From NCBI GenBank assembly GCA_900320245.1, contig ONRP01000003.1:62001-126000 (forward strand): a stretch of DNA of 64,000 nt, read 5' to 3'. The stretch's first letter is position 1. Every line of letters starts with the position of its first letter. Origin of the DNA: an uncultured Prevotellaceae bacterium. GTDB taxonomy: Bacteria > Bacteroidota > Bacteroidia > Bacteroidales > Muribaculaceae. Both the position numbers and the translations under genes were made by a program. This document shows, piece after piece, positions 63,121 to 64,000 of the stretch. The notes below the pieces were generated by a model. The model was given only the letters and a program-made list of their open reading frames with translations, was not told the DNA's origin and did not search any database.

Positions 63121-63258
63121 TTACAAAAAATCGCACATCCGCCAAAGGTTTTAAACCTTAAAAAACTATAATTTCGACCTTACTGATTCCAGTTAATCAT
63201 CGTCATGATAGGACAACACTTTTCTTGGGTAAAATGTGATGATTTTCGGCTTTTTTGT

Positions 63259-63266
63259 TACTTTTG
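63259..63266 (+). promoter_or_regulatory. -7 element of the RNA methyltransferase gene
   Basis: TACTTTTG, exact, ends 5 nt before the ATG at 63272, which predicts a leaderless mRNA. Confidence 0.5.
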
Positions 63267-63271
63267 TGGCG

Positions 63272-64000
63272 ATGAATCTGTCACAGGCGTTCATAGAGCA
63301 GTTGCGCGGGCTGTTGCCCGGTGAATGGGAGGCGTTGGCCCAGGCCATCACGTCAACCGAACCCAGTGTCACCGTGCGCGTCAACGAAGCCCGTGGAGCA
63401 GCAGTGCCAGCCGACGCCTGCCGCGTGCCGTGGTGCGGCCCGGGATTCTATCTTCAGGACCGTCCCACCTTTACCTTCGACACCGACTGGCATGCCGGGC
63501 GCTACTATGTGCAGGACGCCTCGTCGATGTTCATCGCCCACGTCATCCGCAGCCTCGTCCATGAGCCCGTGCGCTACCTGGACCTGTGTGCCGCGCCCGG
63601 TGGCAAGACCACGGCAGCCCTCCAGGCCCTGCCGCCATACTCGATGGTGGTGGCCAACGAAATCGTGCCGCCGCGAGCCCGTGTGCTGGCCGACAATGTC
63701 ATCCGCTGGGGCAACCCCCGCTGTGTGGTCACCAGCAACGCGCCCGCCCATTTTGGGAAAATGACGCATTTCTTTGACGTCATCGCCGCCGACGTGCCGT
63801 GCAGCGGCGAGGGCATGATGCGTAAGGATGACGAGGCCGTCGCCCAGTGGTCGCCCGCCCTGGTCGAGCAGTGCGCCCAGCGCCAGCGCGAAATCCTCAC
63901 CGACGTGTGGCAGGCCCTGCGTCCCGGTGGCCTGCTCATCTACAGCACCTGCACCTATAACCGCCAGGAGAACGAGCAGATGGCCGATTTCATCGTCAGT
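63272..64000 (+). CDS. RsmF/NOL1-type RNA cytosine-5 methyltransferase, N-terminal 243 codons
   Basis: The open frame runs off the end of the window. It starts MNLSQAFIEQLRGLLPGEWE and has the S-adenosylmethionine-binding motif LDLCAAPGGKTTAAL, the motif IV cysteine region IAADVPCSGEGMMRKD and the catalytic TCTYNRQENE block, all typical of NOP2/Sun-domain rRNA or tRNA m5C methyltransferases. Both catalytic cysteines are present (in DVPCSG and in STCTY). The C-terminal part, which in RsmF-type enzymes carries a PUA-like RNA-binding domain, is missing from view. The gene is divergent from gyrB across 214 nt. Confidence 0.92.
   Translation, partial: MNLSQAFIEQLRGLLPGEWEALAQAITSTEPSVTVRVNEARGAAVPADACRVPWCGPGFYLQDRPTFTFDTDWHAGRYYVQDASSMFIAHVIRSLVHEPVRYLDLCAAPGGKTTAALQALPPYSMVVANEIVPPRARVLADNVIRWGNPRCVVTSNAPAHFGKMTHFFDVIAADVPCSGEGMMRKDDEAVAQWSPALVEQCAQRQREILTDVWQALRPGGLLIYSTCTYNRQENEQMADFIVS

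Overview
The window reads as chromosome of a member of the Bacteroidales, probably a gut-associated lineage near Prevotellaceae or Muribaculaceae; the genus cannot be fixed from sequence alone. The grounds are SusC/SusD pairs, a hybrid two-component regulator next to a glycan locus, many lipoproteins with S/T-A/G/S-C lipoboxes, and promoters of the Bacteroidetes type (TTTG at -33, TAnnTTTG at -7) without clear Shine-Dalgarno sites. Nearly all genes are intact, but codon-level copies were judged by eye only.

Layout. 1-3.3 kb: a truncated mannose-6-phosphate isomerase-like gene overlapping kdsA, then an LtaS-type alkaline-phosphatase-superfamily membrane enzyme. 3.4-10.3 kb: a tRNA-Leu(CAA) followed by an island-like stretch with a DUF1232 gene, three very small peptide genes each with its own promoter and terminator, a 1,267-residue Cas13b, and a 13-repeat CRISPR array. 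A perfect 23-nt direct repeat lies just after the tRNA terminator and again just after the array, bracketing the segment. This type VI-B RNA-targeting locus has no csx27, csx28, cas1 or cas2 beside it.

10.4-26.4 kb: a SPOR-domain protein, a DUF6935-like protein, then a fructan utilisation locus: a sensor-regulator with a periplasmic sugar-binding domain (but no visible HATPase domain), SusC, SusD, a DUF4960 surface protein, two GH32-type enzymes, a sugar permease and a PfkB fructokinase. Polymer would be bound and cut at the surface, imported by SusCD, trimmed in the periplasm to fructose, carried in by the permease and phosphorylated.

26.9-41.1 kb: a zinc-ribbon membrane protein, a SusR-like TPR regulator, and a second locus, probably for beta-glucan: SusC, SusD, a lipoprotein with two related binding domains, a BACON-GH16 endo-glucanase and a GH5-GH3 fusion. 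41.4-48.4 kb: a deleted CatA-like pseudogene, a flavin-type PNPOx protein, a small BamE-like lipoprotein, an outer-membrane receptor, a LiaF-like protein, a divergent LytTR membrane regulator and two lipoproteins. 48.4-64 kb: tRNA-Leu(CAG), an Ig-like lipoprotein, a tandem promoter repeat, PhzF, CstA, a MATE exporter, an esterase, a CPBP protease, a Na/Pi symporter, gyrB and the start of an RNA cytosine methyltransferase. Two families of dispersed intergenic inverted repeats run through the right half.
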